A stretch of DNA of 64,000 nt from Caloramator sp. mosi_1 (GTDB taxonomy: Bacteria > Bacillota > Clostridia > Clostridiales > Caloramatoraceae): NCBI RefSeq assembly GCF_028622835.1, contig NZ_CP117677.1:930001-994000 (forward strand), in the 5' to 3' direction. Shown here one piece after another: positions 10,695 through 20,450 of the stretch; positions within the stretch are counted from its first letter, which is position 1, and each line of letters starts with the position of its first letter. The position numbers and the translations under genes are program-made. The notes under the pieces were generated by a model, which did no database searches, was not told the DNA's origin, and saw only the letters and a list, made by a program, of their open reading frames with translations.

Positions 10695-10735
10695 ATAAAA
10701 GTCCTTGGAAATAAAGGTTTCTCAAGGACTTTTTA
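10695..10735. terminator. Hairpin between tnpB and tnpC
   Basis: ATAAAAGTCCTTG pairs with CAAGGACTTTTTAT around a 14-nt loop, in the tnpB-tnpC gap. It could lower tnpC expression by partial termination. A very similar hairpin (AAGTCCTTGAA) follows tRNA-Arg at 13596. Confidence 0.5.
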
Positions 10736-10742
10736 TGTTCTA

Positions 10743-11092
10743 TTAAAAATAATTACTTGGTTTTATAGGTTTAAATTTAGATACTGTTCTTACTTCGTAA
10801 CCTTTTAAAAGCCAACGTAATTCTTCTATATTAACTTTTAATGCTTCTTGTGGATTAGATGGCCATTTAAAGCGATTAGCTTCTAAACGATAATAATATA
10901 ACCAAAAACCTTCGTCAAAATGGAGAATCTTTAATTTATCCATTTGTCTGTTACAAAAACAAATAATGCTTTTTCAAATGGGTCTAGCTTCAATTGACTT
11001 TGGACTATCATTACTAGACCATCTATACTTTTTCTTAAATCCGTAAAGCCGCAGGCAAGATAAACTGTTTGTACTTTATCTATGTTTAGCAT
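10743..11092 (-). CDS. tnpB: IS66 accessory protein TnpB
   Basis: IS66 Orf2 protein, required for transposition of the family with unknown biochemical role. The N-terminus reads VYLACGFTDLRKSIDGL and the middle FCNRQMDKLKILHFDEGFWL then YYYRLEANRFKWP, all diagnostic of the family. Start ATG at 11090-11092 overlaps the end of tnpA. An indel near 10950 breaks the frame. About 116 residues, normal length. Confidence 0.93.
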
Positions 11093-11420
11093 GATATAGA
11101 TAATTCCTTTATTATTTTAGATATTAGATTGACTTCATCAGAAGGAATGATTACAGTTACATTACCTACGGTAATTTTTACTTCTTTTGATAATTTAGCA
11201 GTTTCTTTTGCTCATCTTGTATAGCTAATGGAATAGCGTGAAATACAACGTCTTTTCTATCATTTGATTCTTCCTTTTGCAATCTTTTTCTATGGTAATA
11301 GAATTGTGTTTTACAAATGTCATTTTCTATACAAAAATCCTTTACTGTTATTGAACCATTATATGATTCAAATTTCTTTATATATTCTTCCCATTTAGCA
11401 TGACTCATTCTTTTACCCAT
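11087..11420 (-). CDS. tnpA: IS66 TnpA helix-turn-helix protein
   Basis: First gene of the IS66 element. The N-terminal part is a transposase_8-like HTH: WEEYIKKFESYNGSITVKDF followed by CIENDICKTQFYYHRKRLQ. The C-terminal part after an indel near 11185 reads VKITVGNVTVIIPSDEVNL, typical for IS66 Orf1. The stop TAA lies inside the start of tnpB, implying translational coupling. Confidence 0.9.
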
Positions 11421-11503
11421 AAATTACCTCCCATTAATAATATTTGCTTTTATTCTATCAATGGGAGGATGAGATATCTAGGTACTTAATTTTTGACGCT
11501 TAC

Positions 11504-11511
11504 GTCTTTAA
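11504..11511. repeat. IS66 target site duplication, right copy
   Basis: GTCTTTAA, identical to 8923-8930, directly outside the right terminal inverted repeat. Confidence 0.9.
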
Positions 11512-11621
11512 TTATTGGAAGCCTTTGAATGCCAAAGATTGAGATTCCACTTTTCAACTAGGTAGCATCTACTAATTATTAGGAGACGATATGAAGTTTC
11601 TACTCTTGTGATCGATAAATA

Positions 11622-12474
11622 TTATTTTTGTTTTCCTCCAAATATACAATATAAATTACTATATTCCTGATTTCGTTTAAGTTTAATATCAACTTCAATT
11701 TGATCTTTTAATAACTTAATTACACCCGTTCCAGAATTTCCCCATCCATCTTCATTAAAACTAAAAATTCCTTCTCCTTTGTCATTAAATATCACTTTAA
11801 AATCTTCTGTATTTGCAACGTGTGTAGCATTTTTATCAAATAAAGAATAAAAATTAACAATTGCTGTATTATCACTAACAAACTTTATACTAAATACGTC
11901 CAACCCATCCTTACTAACCCATTCTCCATTGTATTTCTTATAATCTATATCATTACCTTTGTTGACTTTTTCAGAAACTTGTTCATTTTTTTCATTATTT
12001 TTATCTTGTATTTTATTTTCATTTATTTGTTCATCAAAAAAATATCGATTTTTATATTGCCTGTAAAGTTATTACCAACACATTTTATAATTGCATTTCC
12101 ATAAACAGGAATAGATATATTTCCTTCTTGTGAATCTTTAAATAAATCTATAACATTATCATCTCTTGTTACTAATATAACTCGTACACTTCCACTCTTA
12201 ACACTTGATTTATAATTTATATTAATATTATTTTCCTTTGTTAACGAATAAATATTTAACATATTTATAATTCCAGTTAAATCATTATAATTTATATCTA
12301 CTCCTTTAAAGTTAAAATTATAATTTATATCTGATAAAATAAATTTTTCTACTGATGTATTTACAACATTGAAATCATCTTTTTTACATCCTTACTATTA
12401 AAATTTACCATTTTACAGCTACTTAAGTTTAGAAAAATAATTAAAATTCCTACTAAAACTTTTAATTTCTTCAT
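11622..12474 (-). CDS. Putative lipoprotein, paralogue of the next upstream gene
   Basis: Unknown family. Start ATG at 12472-12474 behind AAAAGGTG. The N-terminal signal ends in the lipobox LSSC, indicating a membrane-attached surface lipoprotein. Residues about 40-75 (NFNFKGVDINYNDLTGIINM) match the paralogue at 12559-13408. The middle (IIKCVGNNFTGNIKIDIF) is also shared. The C-terminal domain (EDGWGNSGTGVIKLL) resembles the end of the paralogue, DDGWGNSGYVIVDF. A break near 12020 splits it. Probably a tandem duplication that diverged. No function assigned. Confidence 0.65.
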
Positions 12475-12558
12475 ATTATTTTTCACCTTTTGTTATTATT
12501 GTTGATAAAAATTTTTGAATGTATCTACTATTTTAATACTATTTTAATAAAAACTATA

Positions 12559-13408
12559 TTAATTCAAGGAATCTAATATATCTTGAGGAATATTTTTATC
12601 AATATCTTTTGGCATATAAACTCCCTCTTCAAATCCCCACTTGGAAGATTTATTTTTACTGTTGGTAATTTTAATTTCAATCCTTTGTTCAATAAAATCT
12701 ACAATAACATATCCAGAATTTCCCCAACCATCATCTTGATACTTTGATTCTACTTTATTATTAATAATTTCCCTTGAACTTTTATCTTAGCAAGTAAATC
12801 AATCTTTTTATTCACTACTTTTATACGATAAATATTCCCCAAAGCATAGTTATCCTTAACATTAATCTTATTTATGAAATATTCTCCATCTCCTAAGTAT
12901 TTAGCTATTTTTTCTTCTTCCTTTATTTCTTCAGATTGTTGTTTTTGTATTGGTTCTAAGCATAGAATATCTATTTTAATATTTCCAGTAAAATTATCAC
13001 CTATGCATTTTATGACTGTATTATCATTTATTATAGACTTTATACTTCCTTCTTTAGAACCTGTTAATAATTCAGTAGTTTTATTATTATCTACCATAAC
13101 AACCTTAACATTACCACTTTTTACAGTAGATTTATATTTTATTTCAACCTTTTTATCTTTTTAATAGAATACAAATTTAGCATATTTATAATGCCATTTA
13201 AATCTTTATAATTTATATCTACTCCTTTAAAGTTAAAGTTATGATTTATATCTTGCAAGCTAAAATTTTCTATAAACGTACTTATATTGTCTATTTTATT
13301 GAAACTATGTAAATCTTTTTCTTTAAAACCATATAATTTACACCCTGTTAAAGTAACTAATAAGAGGCTTAATATTGTTGTATAAAGTATTTTATATTTT
13401 ATTTTCAT
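12559..13408 (-). CDS. Putative lipoprotein, tandem paralogue
   Basis: Unknown family. Starts with MKIKYKILYTTILSLLLVTL and a TGC lipobox, so a secreted lipid-anchored protein. It shares the block NFNFKGVDINYKDLNGIINM, the block VIKCIGDNFTGNIKIDIL and the ending GWGNSGYVIV with the downstream gene. Breaks lie near 13150 and 12770. The Gly-Asn-rich middle with basic strands may form a beta-sandwich, which is inference. It is the first of the two-gene unit, upstream of the paralogue by about 85 bp. Confidence 0.65.
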
Positions 13409-13595
13409 TGCTTATCACCTATAAAACATTTTTTCATACCTTCATTTATTTTATTTGTTCTTAAATAACATATTCTACATTTTAGTTTTAATTCCTTCTA
13501 AGCTAAGATTACAATAATAGAGAATACTATATTTTTGTGTATAAAAATTCTATATAGTGTTGTCATTATCCCCTCTTCAACTAAATTATTCAAAA

Positions 13596-13634
13596 ATAAA
13601 AGTCCTTGAAACTTAACGATTTCAAGGACTTTTA

Positions 13635-13635
<1 letters not shown>
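13596..13635 (-). terminator. Intrinsic terminator of tRNA-Arg
   Basis: A perfect 15-bp stem (ATAAAAGTCCTTGAA and complement) directly after the tRNA 3' end, followed on the minus strand by TTTTT. Confidence 0.85.
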
Positions 13636-13711
<76 letters not shown>

Positions 13712-13775
13712 ATATTCTATTTTGATTATAGTACCATAAGTTTTCTTTGTCAACTGCAAAAAATAGGGATATCCC

Positions 13776-13940
13776 CTAAACTACCTTTCTATTTTGATAT
13801 TTTTTCTGATACATTACTATATACTCATCCAATTCTTGACTTATTTTAACTATTTCGTCATTGGTTACATAGTCATTTTCCTTTAACTTCCTATCAAGCA
13901 ACTCCTTTAGTTTATCAATTTTTAATCGCAGGTTCCTCAT
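13776..13940 (-). CDS. Spo0E-like sporulation regulatory protein, 54 aa
   Basis: Spo0E-family aspartyl-phosphate phosphatases dephosphorylate Spo0A and delay sporulation. The protein is a two-helix hairpin: RNLRLKIDKLKELLDRKL, then ISQELDEYIVMYQKK carrying the SQELDxxI signature. Start ATG at 13938-13940 follows AAAGGGG. The size matches the family (50-85 aa). It fits the two spore-coat DNA-protecting protein genes elsewhere in the window. Confidence 0.82.
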   Translation of the reverse strand: MRNLRLKIDKLKELLDRKLKENDYVTNDEIVKISQELDEYIVMYQKKYQNRKVV

Positions 13941-14097
13941 ACCGACTCAACCCCTTTTTTTAAAGAGTCGGCCTCTTTAAAAGTTTTTATTTTCTTGTTG
14001 TTTTAAGTATACACAATTTTGTATATTTTTTCAATAAAAGTGAGATATTTTAGTAACTAAATTTATTTCATTAATTATGAAATTTATCCTTCATTTT

Positions 14098-14126
14098 TTG
14101 ATATTATTGATAATTTATTGTATAAT
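14098..14126 (+). promoter_or_regulatory. Sigma-A promoter of the carboxyltransferase gene
   Basis: TTGATA and a consensus TATAAT separated by 17 bp, about 30 bp before the start codon at 14157. Confidence 0.7.
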
Positions 14127-14156
14127 AGATATATAATCTAAAAAGGAGTGGGGAAT

Positions 14157-15537
14157 GTGAGAGTTAATATAACCGAAACAATACTTAGAGACGCTAATCA
14201 ATCTTTAATTGCAACAAGACTACCCTATAAGGACTCTGAAGCTTCACTTGAACTACTTGATTCTGCAGGATATTATTCTTTAGAAGCTTGGGGTGGTGCA
14301 ACATTTGATTCGTGTCTTAGATTTTTAAATGAAGACCCTTGGGACAGACTTAGAAATATAAGAAAGAGAGTTAAAAACACAAAACTACAAATGCTTCTTA
14401 GAGGGCAAAACCTTTTAGGATATAAACACTATCCTGATGATGTTGTTAGGGAATTTATAAAAAGGCTATACATAATGGTATAGACATAATAAGAATATTT
14501 GATGCACTTAATGACTTTAGAAATATTGAGGTTTGCGTTGATGAAGTTTTAAAACAAGGTGGACACGCTCAAGGAACAATTGCCTATACAATAAGCCCAA
14601 TTCACAACACAGAAAACTATATAAAACTTGCAAAGGAACTTGAATCAATGGGTGTACACTCAATATGTATTAAAGATATGGCAGGGATAATGGGACCAAA
14701 GGACGCCTATGAGCTCGTTTCTGCACTTAAAAATACTGTTAAACTTCCAGTTGTTTTACACACCCACAGCACAACAGGCCTTGCACCACTAACTTACCTT
14801 AAGGCAGTTGAGGCTGGAGTTGACTGCATAGATACTGCAATAAGTTCCTTCTCAGGTGGAACAAGCCAACCTGCAACAGAGTCCATCCACTATGCCCTAA
14901 AGGAACTTGGATATGAAACCGGTCTTAACGAAAAAACATTAAAGGAAATAAACGATCACTTTAAAAGGTTAAGGACAAATTTGTAGAGTCAGGACAGCTA
15001 AACCCATTTGTACTTGGAACAGATACAGACGCCCTTGTTTATCAAGTGCCTGGAGGAATGCTTTCAAACCTTATATCACAACTTAAAGAACAAAAGGCTC
15101 TTCATAAACTTGATGAAGTTTTATCAGAGGTTCCAAAGGTGCGTGAAGATTTAGGTTTCCCTCCACTTGTTACTCCAATGAGCCAAATGGTAGGAACTCA
15201 AGCCGCACTTAATGTACTACAGGGAGAAAGATACAAGATAGTTTTAAAGGAAGTTAAAGCATATATAAAGGGCGAGTACGGAAAGGCACCTGGTGAGATA
15301 AACCAAGATTTAATAAAGAAGGTATTAGGTGATGAAAAACCATTAACAATCAGGTTTGCAGATATGTTGGAGCCAGCCTTTGAAAAAACTAAGGAACAAA
15401 TAAAGGAGTTTGCAAAAACAGATGAAGATGTTCTATCATACCTTCTTTTCCCACAGGTTGCAGAAAAGTTTTTAAGAAATAAATACTCTGATAAACCAAA
15501 AGAAAGAACAATATCCTTTACAATTGAAGCAGTATAA
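14157..15537 (+). CDS. Oxaloacetate decarboxylase alpha / pyruvate carboxylase subunit B type carboxyltransferase
   Basis: Biotin-dependent carboxyltransferase of the DRE-TIM (HMGL-like) fold acting between oxaloacetate and carboxybiotin. Seen: [15 protein letters not shown] (metal/substrate DAxQS motif), [41 protein letters not shown] and HTHSTTGLA (metal-binding HxH). The C-terminal PYC_OADA domain is present ([10 protein letters not shown]). No biotinyl attachment motif (MKM) is found, so the biotin carrier must be separate. GTG at 14157 is the best start, 8 nt after AAAGGAG. Breaks near 14465 and 14975. Without the neighbours, decarboxylase and carboxylase roles cannot be separated. Confidence 0.9.
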
Positions 15538-15560
15538 AAGGTGGCATAATGCCACCTTTT
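15536..15560. terminator. Bidirectional terminator
   Basis: AAAAGGTGGCA and TGCCACCTTTT form an 11-bp stem with a 3-nt loop between two convergent genes. Confidence 0.88.
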
Positions 15561-16298
15561 ATAATAAATCTACATATTGCCCAAATACCCAACCATCATT
15601 TATTTTAAACCACCCATCCTCCATTGTATAAACATCTATTTGTTCTCCATACTTCAAAACCCTAACAATAGGGTATTTAGTAGATGGGCCACTTCTTACA
15701 TTTAATCCAGCCCTTGCATTAACCCTACCCTTTCTTGACTCAACAATTTGAACTCCTATATCCTCACCAATACCCTTTGCAATACATAGTGCGATTTTTT
15801 TCTGATTATTTACATCAGAAAGTATTCTCTCCTCATTCAGATTACTTATAAAGGCTATTTCTACTAAGCAGGCAGGCATTTTTGTATATTTTAAGACATA
15901 GAAATCTGCTGTCTTTACTCCCCTGTTTCTAAAGCCCATTGTAGTTACAATTTGGTTTAAAATCTTCTCTGCCATATTCTTTGCTTTGCTTGTAGTTTTA
16001 TAAACAAAAACCTCACTTCCATTTGCACTTCTATTTTCTGCTGCATTACAATGTATGCTTATAAAAAATCTGCCCCACTTTCATTTGCTATTTTTACTCT
16101 ATTGCCTAAACTTTCATTACTATTATTTCCAAGTCTCGTATCAGTGGTTCTTGTATAAACAACTTCGATGCCATTTAGTTTTAAAATATCTCCTAAAAAA
16201 AGTGCTACATTCAAATTCACATCCTTTTCCCTTAGAAAGTTTGGGCCAACAGCACCAGTATCTCCTCCACCGTGTCCAGCATCTATACATATTTTCAT
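15559..16298 (-). CDS. N-acetylmuramoyl-L-alanine amidase with C-terminal SH3 domain
   Basis: Cell-wall hydrolase of the Amidase_3 family. Zinc ligands appear in KICIDAGHGGGDTGAVG, in the SIHCNA segment near 16050 and in LVEIAFISN (catalytic Glu). The last 65 residues (AGLNVRSGPSTKYPIVRVL) are a bacterial SH3 domain that binds peptidoglycan. No signal peptide is visible, so it may be spore-related or released by lysis; start ATG at 16298 follows AAGGGGG. One break near 16058. Confidence 0.9.
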
Positions 16299-16369
16299 AA
16301 TTATCCCCCTTATACAATATATTCACTATATAAATAGTTGTCTCAATAAAAATTTACATAAAAAGGGAG

Positions 16370-16393
16370 CATCCGAAGACACTCCCTTTTTTG
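16370..16393 (-). terminator. Terminator of the SASP gene
   Basis: Stem AAAAGGGAG / CTCCCTTTT with flanking A and T runs just after the SASP stop codon. Confidence 0.75.
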
Positions 16394-16408
16394 TTTTTGA
16401 TTAGGTTA

Positions 16409-16618
16409 TTACTTACCAGCAAGATTTCTTTCGTAAGCCTCAACCATCTTCTTAACCATATAGCCACCTACTGTTCCACATTCCTTAGAAGTCATATTTC
16501 CCCAGTAACCTCCATCTGGAACCTTAACACCTACTTCATTAGCTACTTCATATTTGAATTGGTTAAGAGCTTTCTTTGCTTCTGGTACAACCTTTTGATT
16601 TTTACCTGTTGTATTCAT
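16409..16618 (-). CDS. Alpha/beta-type small acid-soluble spore protein
   Basis: Coats and protects spore DNA and is degraded at germination. Seen: the GPR protease site region FKYEVANEVGV and the second conserved block YWGNMTSKECGTVGGYMVKK, both diagnostic for the SspA/SspB class. Start ATG at 16618 is chosen because the AGGAGG ribosome site lies 8 nt upstream; an in-frame GTG at 16627 overlaps that site. 69 residues, normal length. Direct evidence for an endospore former. Confidence 0.95.
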   Translation of the reverse strand: MNTTGKNQKVVPEAKKALNQFKYEVANEVGVKVPDGGYWGNMTSKECGTVGGYMVKKMVEAYERNLAGK

Positions 16619-16841
16619 TCTATTCACCTCCTGTTTTGTTCTGTTACTATTAATTTAACCAAATAGCAGTTATATATTCAGGGAATTAGGTGAAGGGTTG
16701 TATTTTTATATTCAAAAATACTTTTTTGTTAAATAAAAATAACTTTTTAATATTCTGAATATTATTTATTTTAACCTTAATATGATACTATAATTTAATT
16801 AATAGGGTCTTTATTTAATTAATTAAATTGGAGGGGTTTAT

Positions 16842-17932
16842 ATGGCAACAAAAAAATAGCTATTCTAACAGGCGGTGGGGATTGTCCAGGTCTTAACGCT
16901 GTTATTCGTGCAGTTACAAGAACCGCAATTTTAAAATATGGATATGAGGTTATAGGGTATAAATATGGTTATAGGGGACTGTATAAAAATGATTTTATTC
17001 CATTGACATTAGATACTGTTTCAGGAATACTCCATAAGGGTGGAACTATACTTTACAGCTCAAATAAGGACAACCTATTTGATTATGCAGTTGAGGAAAA
17101 TGGAAAAATTGTTAAAAAGGACGTTTCAGATGTTGCAGTTGAAAATCTTAAAAGGAAAATGTAGATGTTCTTGTTGTAATAGGCGGAGATGGAACACTAA
17201 CAAGTGCCCGCGACTTTTCAAGAAAGGGTGTTAATGTTATTGGTATACCAAAAACAATAGATAACGACCTATATTCAACAGACCTAACCTTCGGATTCTA
17301 CTCAGCTATTGACGTCGCAACGGATGCACTTGATAGACTACATACAACAGCAGAGTCCCATCACAGAATTATGATTCTTGAGGTTATGGGAAGAAATGCA
17401 GGTTGGATTGCTCTATACTCTGGTATTGCAGGTTCTGCTGATGTTATATTAATACCAGAAATACCCTACAGCATAGAAAGAGTTGTAGAAAAGATTGAGC
17501 AAAGAAAAGCACAAGGCAAACCCTTTAGCATTATAGTTATTGCAGAGGGTGCAAAACCAAAGGATGGAAGTGTTGTGATTAGCAAAATTGTAGAGGACAG
17601 TCCAGACCCTGTAAGACTTGGCGGAATAGGTAATAAGCTTGCAAGCGATTTGGAAAAATTAATAAAGAGCAATGAAATAAGATGTACAGTACTCGGACAT
17701 ATACAAAGAGGAGGAAATACATCAACCTTTGATAGAATTCTTTCAACAAGATATGGAGTTGCTGCAGTTGAGCTTATCCATCAAGAAAAGTTTGGAAATA
17801 TGGTGTGCCTAAAGGGTGATACAATAACCTACGACTCTCTTAGAAAATGTTATAGGTAAAACTAAAAATGTAGATACAAACAGTGAACTTGTACAAGTTG
17901 CTCGCTCAATAGGAATAAGCTTTGGAGACTAA
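16842..17932 (+). CDS. pfkA: 6-phosphofructokinase (Gly104/Lys124 type)
   Basis: Phosphorylates fructose 6-phosphate in glycolysis. Seen: [49 protein letters not shown] and LGHIQRGG. The phosphoryl-donor positions read Gly in GGDGT and Lys in PKTIDND, a combination of the 'group III' enzymes; the Gly favours ATP over pyrophosphate. Indels at about 16857, 17155 and 17850 split it. Start ATG at 16842 behind GGAGGGG. About 363 residues after correction, longer than the 320 of the classic bacterial ATP enzyme, as in group III. Confidence 0.92.
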
Positions 17933-17947
17933 TCTCCAAAGCTTATT
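17914..17947. terminator. Bidirectional terminator between pfkA and mgtE
   Basis: A perfect 15-bp stem, AATAAGCTTTGGAGA with its complement, around the loop CTAA. It overlaps the stop codon of pfkA and reaches the mgtE stop. Confidence 0.88.
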
Positions 17948-19275
17948 TATATACCTAAAATCATTGTTGCACAGGTGAAATATACTATTAAGGCAACAGC
18001 ATCAACTATTGTTGTTATAAGTGGACTTGCCATAATGGCTGGATCAAGCTTAAGTTTTCTTGCAATTATCGGTAGAACTCCTCCTACAATCTTAGCAAGC
18101 ATAATTGTGATAAATAATGTTATTGTTACTGTTAATGAAACTTTAAAATTAATCTTTTCTATAAAGTAAATTCTTAAAAAGTTAATAAAGGATAGTACAA
18201 TTCCAACTAAAAAGATACTTTTAGTTCCTTAAAAACAACCTTAAAAAGTCCTTTGTTTTAATCTCATCAAGTGCAAGTCCTCTAATTACAAGTGTTGAAG
18301 ATTGCGAACCTGCATTCCCACCTGTATCCATAAGCATTGGTATAAAGGCTGCTAAAATTGCAACTGATTGAAGAACCTCTTCATATCTTTGAATTATCCT
18401 TCCTGTAAAGGTTGCTGAAATCATAAGAATTAAAAGCCACGCTATTCTGTTTTTAGCAAGAGAAAAACGCTTGCATCAAGATATTCAATATCGGTAGGTT
18501 CCATACCTGCCATCTTTTGAAAATCTTCTGTGTTTTCCTGTTCGATAACATCCACAATATCGTCAATTGTTATTATTCCAACCAATCTTTCTTCCTTATC
18601 TAAAACTGGAATTGCTATAAAGTCATACTTTTTAAACAGGCTTGCTACCATCTCTTGGTCATCGTGGGTGTGAACATATATAACGTCTGTATTCATTATA
18701 TCTTCTACTTTTTCATCTTCATTGCTAATAACTAACTTTCTTAATGAAACTATACCCTCAAGCTTTCTACTTCTATCTGTAACATAACAAGTATAAATAG
18801 TTTCCTTTTCTAAACCTGTCTTTTTTATATGTTGAATTGCTTCCTTTACTGTCATATCCTTATGCAAATCAACATACTCTATTGTCATTAGGCTTCCTGC
18901 AGAATTCTCTGGATAATTTAAAAACTGATTTATTAATGCTCTTTCTTCTTCCTTTGCATTTTTTAATATCTTTTTACAACATAAGCTGGCATCTCTTCAA
19001 TAAAGTCAATCATATCGTCAAAAACATCTCATTCATTATGTGTTCTATTTCTTTATCTGTAATTGAATTTATAATATTTTTTGCTGTTCATTTGAAAGAT
19101 AGGAAAATACATCAACGGCCAAGTCCTTTGGAAGAAGCCTAAATAGTATAACTGCTTCGCTTATATCTACTTCTTCTAATATATCTGCTATATTTACTTC
19201 ATTTAACTCCATAAGCTCATTTCTAAGTTCTTTGTAGTTTTTGTCTTTTAATAGTTGTCTAATTCTTTCATTCAT
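17947..19275 (-). CDS. mgtE: Magnesium transporter MgtE
   Basis: Mg2+ channel. Domain order: N-terminal MgtE_N superhelical domain (LFRLLPKDLAVDVFSYLS), a pair of CBS domains (VKEAIQHIKKTGLE to VGIITIDDIVDVIEQE), and a five-helix membrane part with FIPMLMDTGGNAGSQSSTLV, the pore-region signature. Start ATG at 19275 follows AAAAGGAGGGG; the in-frame upstream ATG lies inside the leader. Breaks near 19070, 18975, 18460 and 18225. Expression is probably Mg2+-controlled through the M-box riboswitch upstream. Confidence 0.94.
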
Positions 19276-19289
19276 TCTGACCCCTCCTT

Positions 19290-19373
19290 TTAGAAGAGCC
19301 AATATCCAAAGTGATGAATATGGCTCTTTTTTATTAAGTTTTTATAATCCGGAAAAGGACTACCAGAATCCAT
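19290..19373 (-). CDS. Short leader ORF (27 aa) between the M-box and mgtE
   Basis: A small reading frame, MDSGSPFPDYKNLIKK followed by SHIHHFGYWLF, has its ATG 8 nt after a GGGAG ribosome site and ends 14 nt before the mgtE start. Inside it a hairpin (AAGAGCCATAT with ATATTGGCTCTT) lies next to the mgtE ribosome site. It could be a regulatory peptide coupling or attenuating mgtE translation. No homologue is recognised; the proposal rests on position and ribosome site. Confidence 0.45.
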   Translation of the reverse strand: MDSGSPFPDYKNLIKKSHIHHFGYWLF

Positions 19374-19461
19374 ACCCATCACTCCCTTCTTAAAAATAAT
19401 AAGTATTTTTACTTAAACCTTATAAAAATAAATATTATATTTATTATCATTTCCTAATAAA

Positions 19462-19645
19462 TAAAAATCTCTACTCAACAGTAGAGAAATTAATCATTTC
19501 TTTATTGTTGAGCTTTAGCACTACAAAGCGTAGACTCATTGTCAGCTACGTTAGAAATAACCTTCACGATTATTTCTGTTGACCCATTGGAATCTCTCGA
19601 TTTTTCTGGGCAGTAGCATATATCTTTGTAGGAGCCTCACCTAAC
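19462..19645 (-). ncRNA. M-box (ykoK) magnesium riboswitch with terminator
   Basis: On the minus strand the leader begins TTAGGTGAGGCTCCTACA, continues GCTACTGCCCAGAAAAATCG, then CCAATGGGTCAACAGAAAT, the conserved M-box core (GGUGAGGCUCC, GCUGCCCAGAAA, CCAAUGGGUCAACAGAAA). A hairpin of AAATTTCTCTAC / GTAGAGATTT with a T-run follows at 19467-19493 as the expression platform. High Mg2+ is expected to cause termination before mgtE. Confidence 0.96.
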
Positions 19646-19922
19646 AATATATTTAATTTTATCTATAGCATATTATAATATACATTGCATAATAATGCTA
19701 CTATTTTATTGTAAAATTAACATTATTGTTTGCCATAGAACTTAACAAAAATATTTAATACAGTAAATCAAAAGAGCATAACTAACACTCTTTCAAATCC
19801 TATTTGACTATTGAAAATACCACCATCATATATTTTAAACTTTTATGTTAAATCAACTTTAAATAGAAAAAAATGATTTTATATTATATAATAGTTTATT
19901 ATGAAAGTTTAAAGGAGAACTT

Positions 19923-20450
19923 TTGCTTATGTATAAATCAGATAAAAACTACCTATCATTTTGTATTTACAATTATTCCCGATATATATTTTTAAAAATT
20001 GAAAATGAATATGAAAACTATCTAAGTAGATTCAATATAACTTTGCCCCAGCTTAGATGTTTATGGATAATAAAAAGTTTTCCTAAAATTTCGGTTTCTA
20101 AAATATCTAAAATAGGATGTTGGTCTGTTCCTACTGTTACTAATATGCTTAAACTTTTGGAAGAAAAAAATATATAAAAAAGAAAAGCTAAATAACAAAC
20201 AGTTTTCTATCACAGTTACGCACTTAGGGGACGATTTAATAAAAAAACACGAATAAGTAATAATACACTTCTTCCAATAATACAATTAAAAAATTTTTTA
20301 GATGAGGTATCTATAGATAAACTAATTGATTTTTACTCTAACATTTTAAATAAGGAACAAGTTGATATAACACTCAAATATACTGAGTGTTTAAATAATT
20401 ATTCTTTTAAAATAGATATAAACTCATTTGAGGATTGTGAAAAAATATAA
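19923..20450 (+). CDS. MarR-like transcriptional regulator, first of a tandem pair
   Basis: A winged-helix protein: helices around residues 20-50 (YENYLSRFNITLPQLRCLWI), recognition region VSKISKIGCWSVPTVTNML, wing near KEKLNNKQFSITVTHLG. Length about 175 after correcting breaks near 20175 and 20255. Start TTG at 19923 is close behind AAAGGAG; an ATG lies at 19929. Strongly related in layout to the next gene (shared LPQLR/YPQIRAL and GCWS/GFWS). Possible regulators of the convergent membrane complex; that link is inference. Confidence 0.7.

Larger units (their letters stand above)
8931..11503 (-). mobile_element. Complete IS66 family insertion sequence, 2,573 bp
   Basis: The left end begins GTAAGCGTCAAAATTTTAG and the right end, read inward, begins GTAAGCGTCAAAAATTAAG. 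These are the terminal inverted repeats typical of IS66. The element encodes tnpA, tnpB and tnpC on the minus strand in canonical order and is bounded by an exact 8-bp duplication. The intact ends and duplication indicate recent insertion; the frame breaks inside look like the same indel noise as elsewhere. Confidence 0.95.

Noticed and set aside
11512-11621. Possible structured RNA right of the IS66 element
   Set aside because: Some self-complementarity is visible, but I could not match a known riboswitch core or find a convincing fold.
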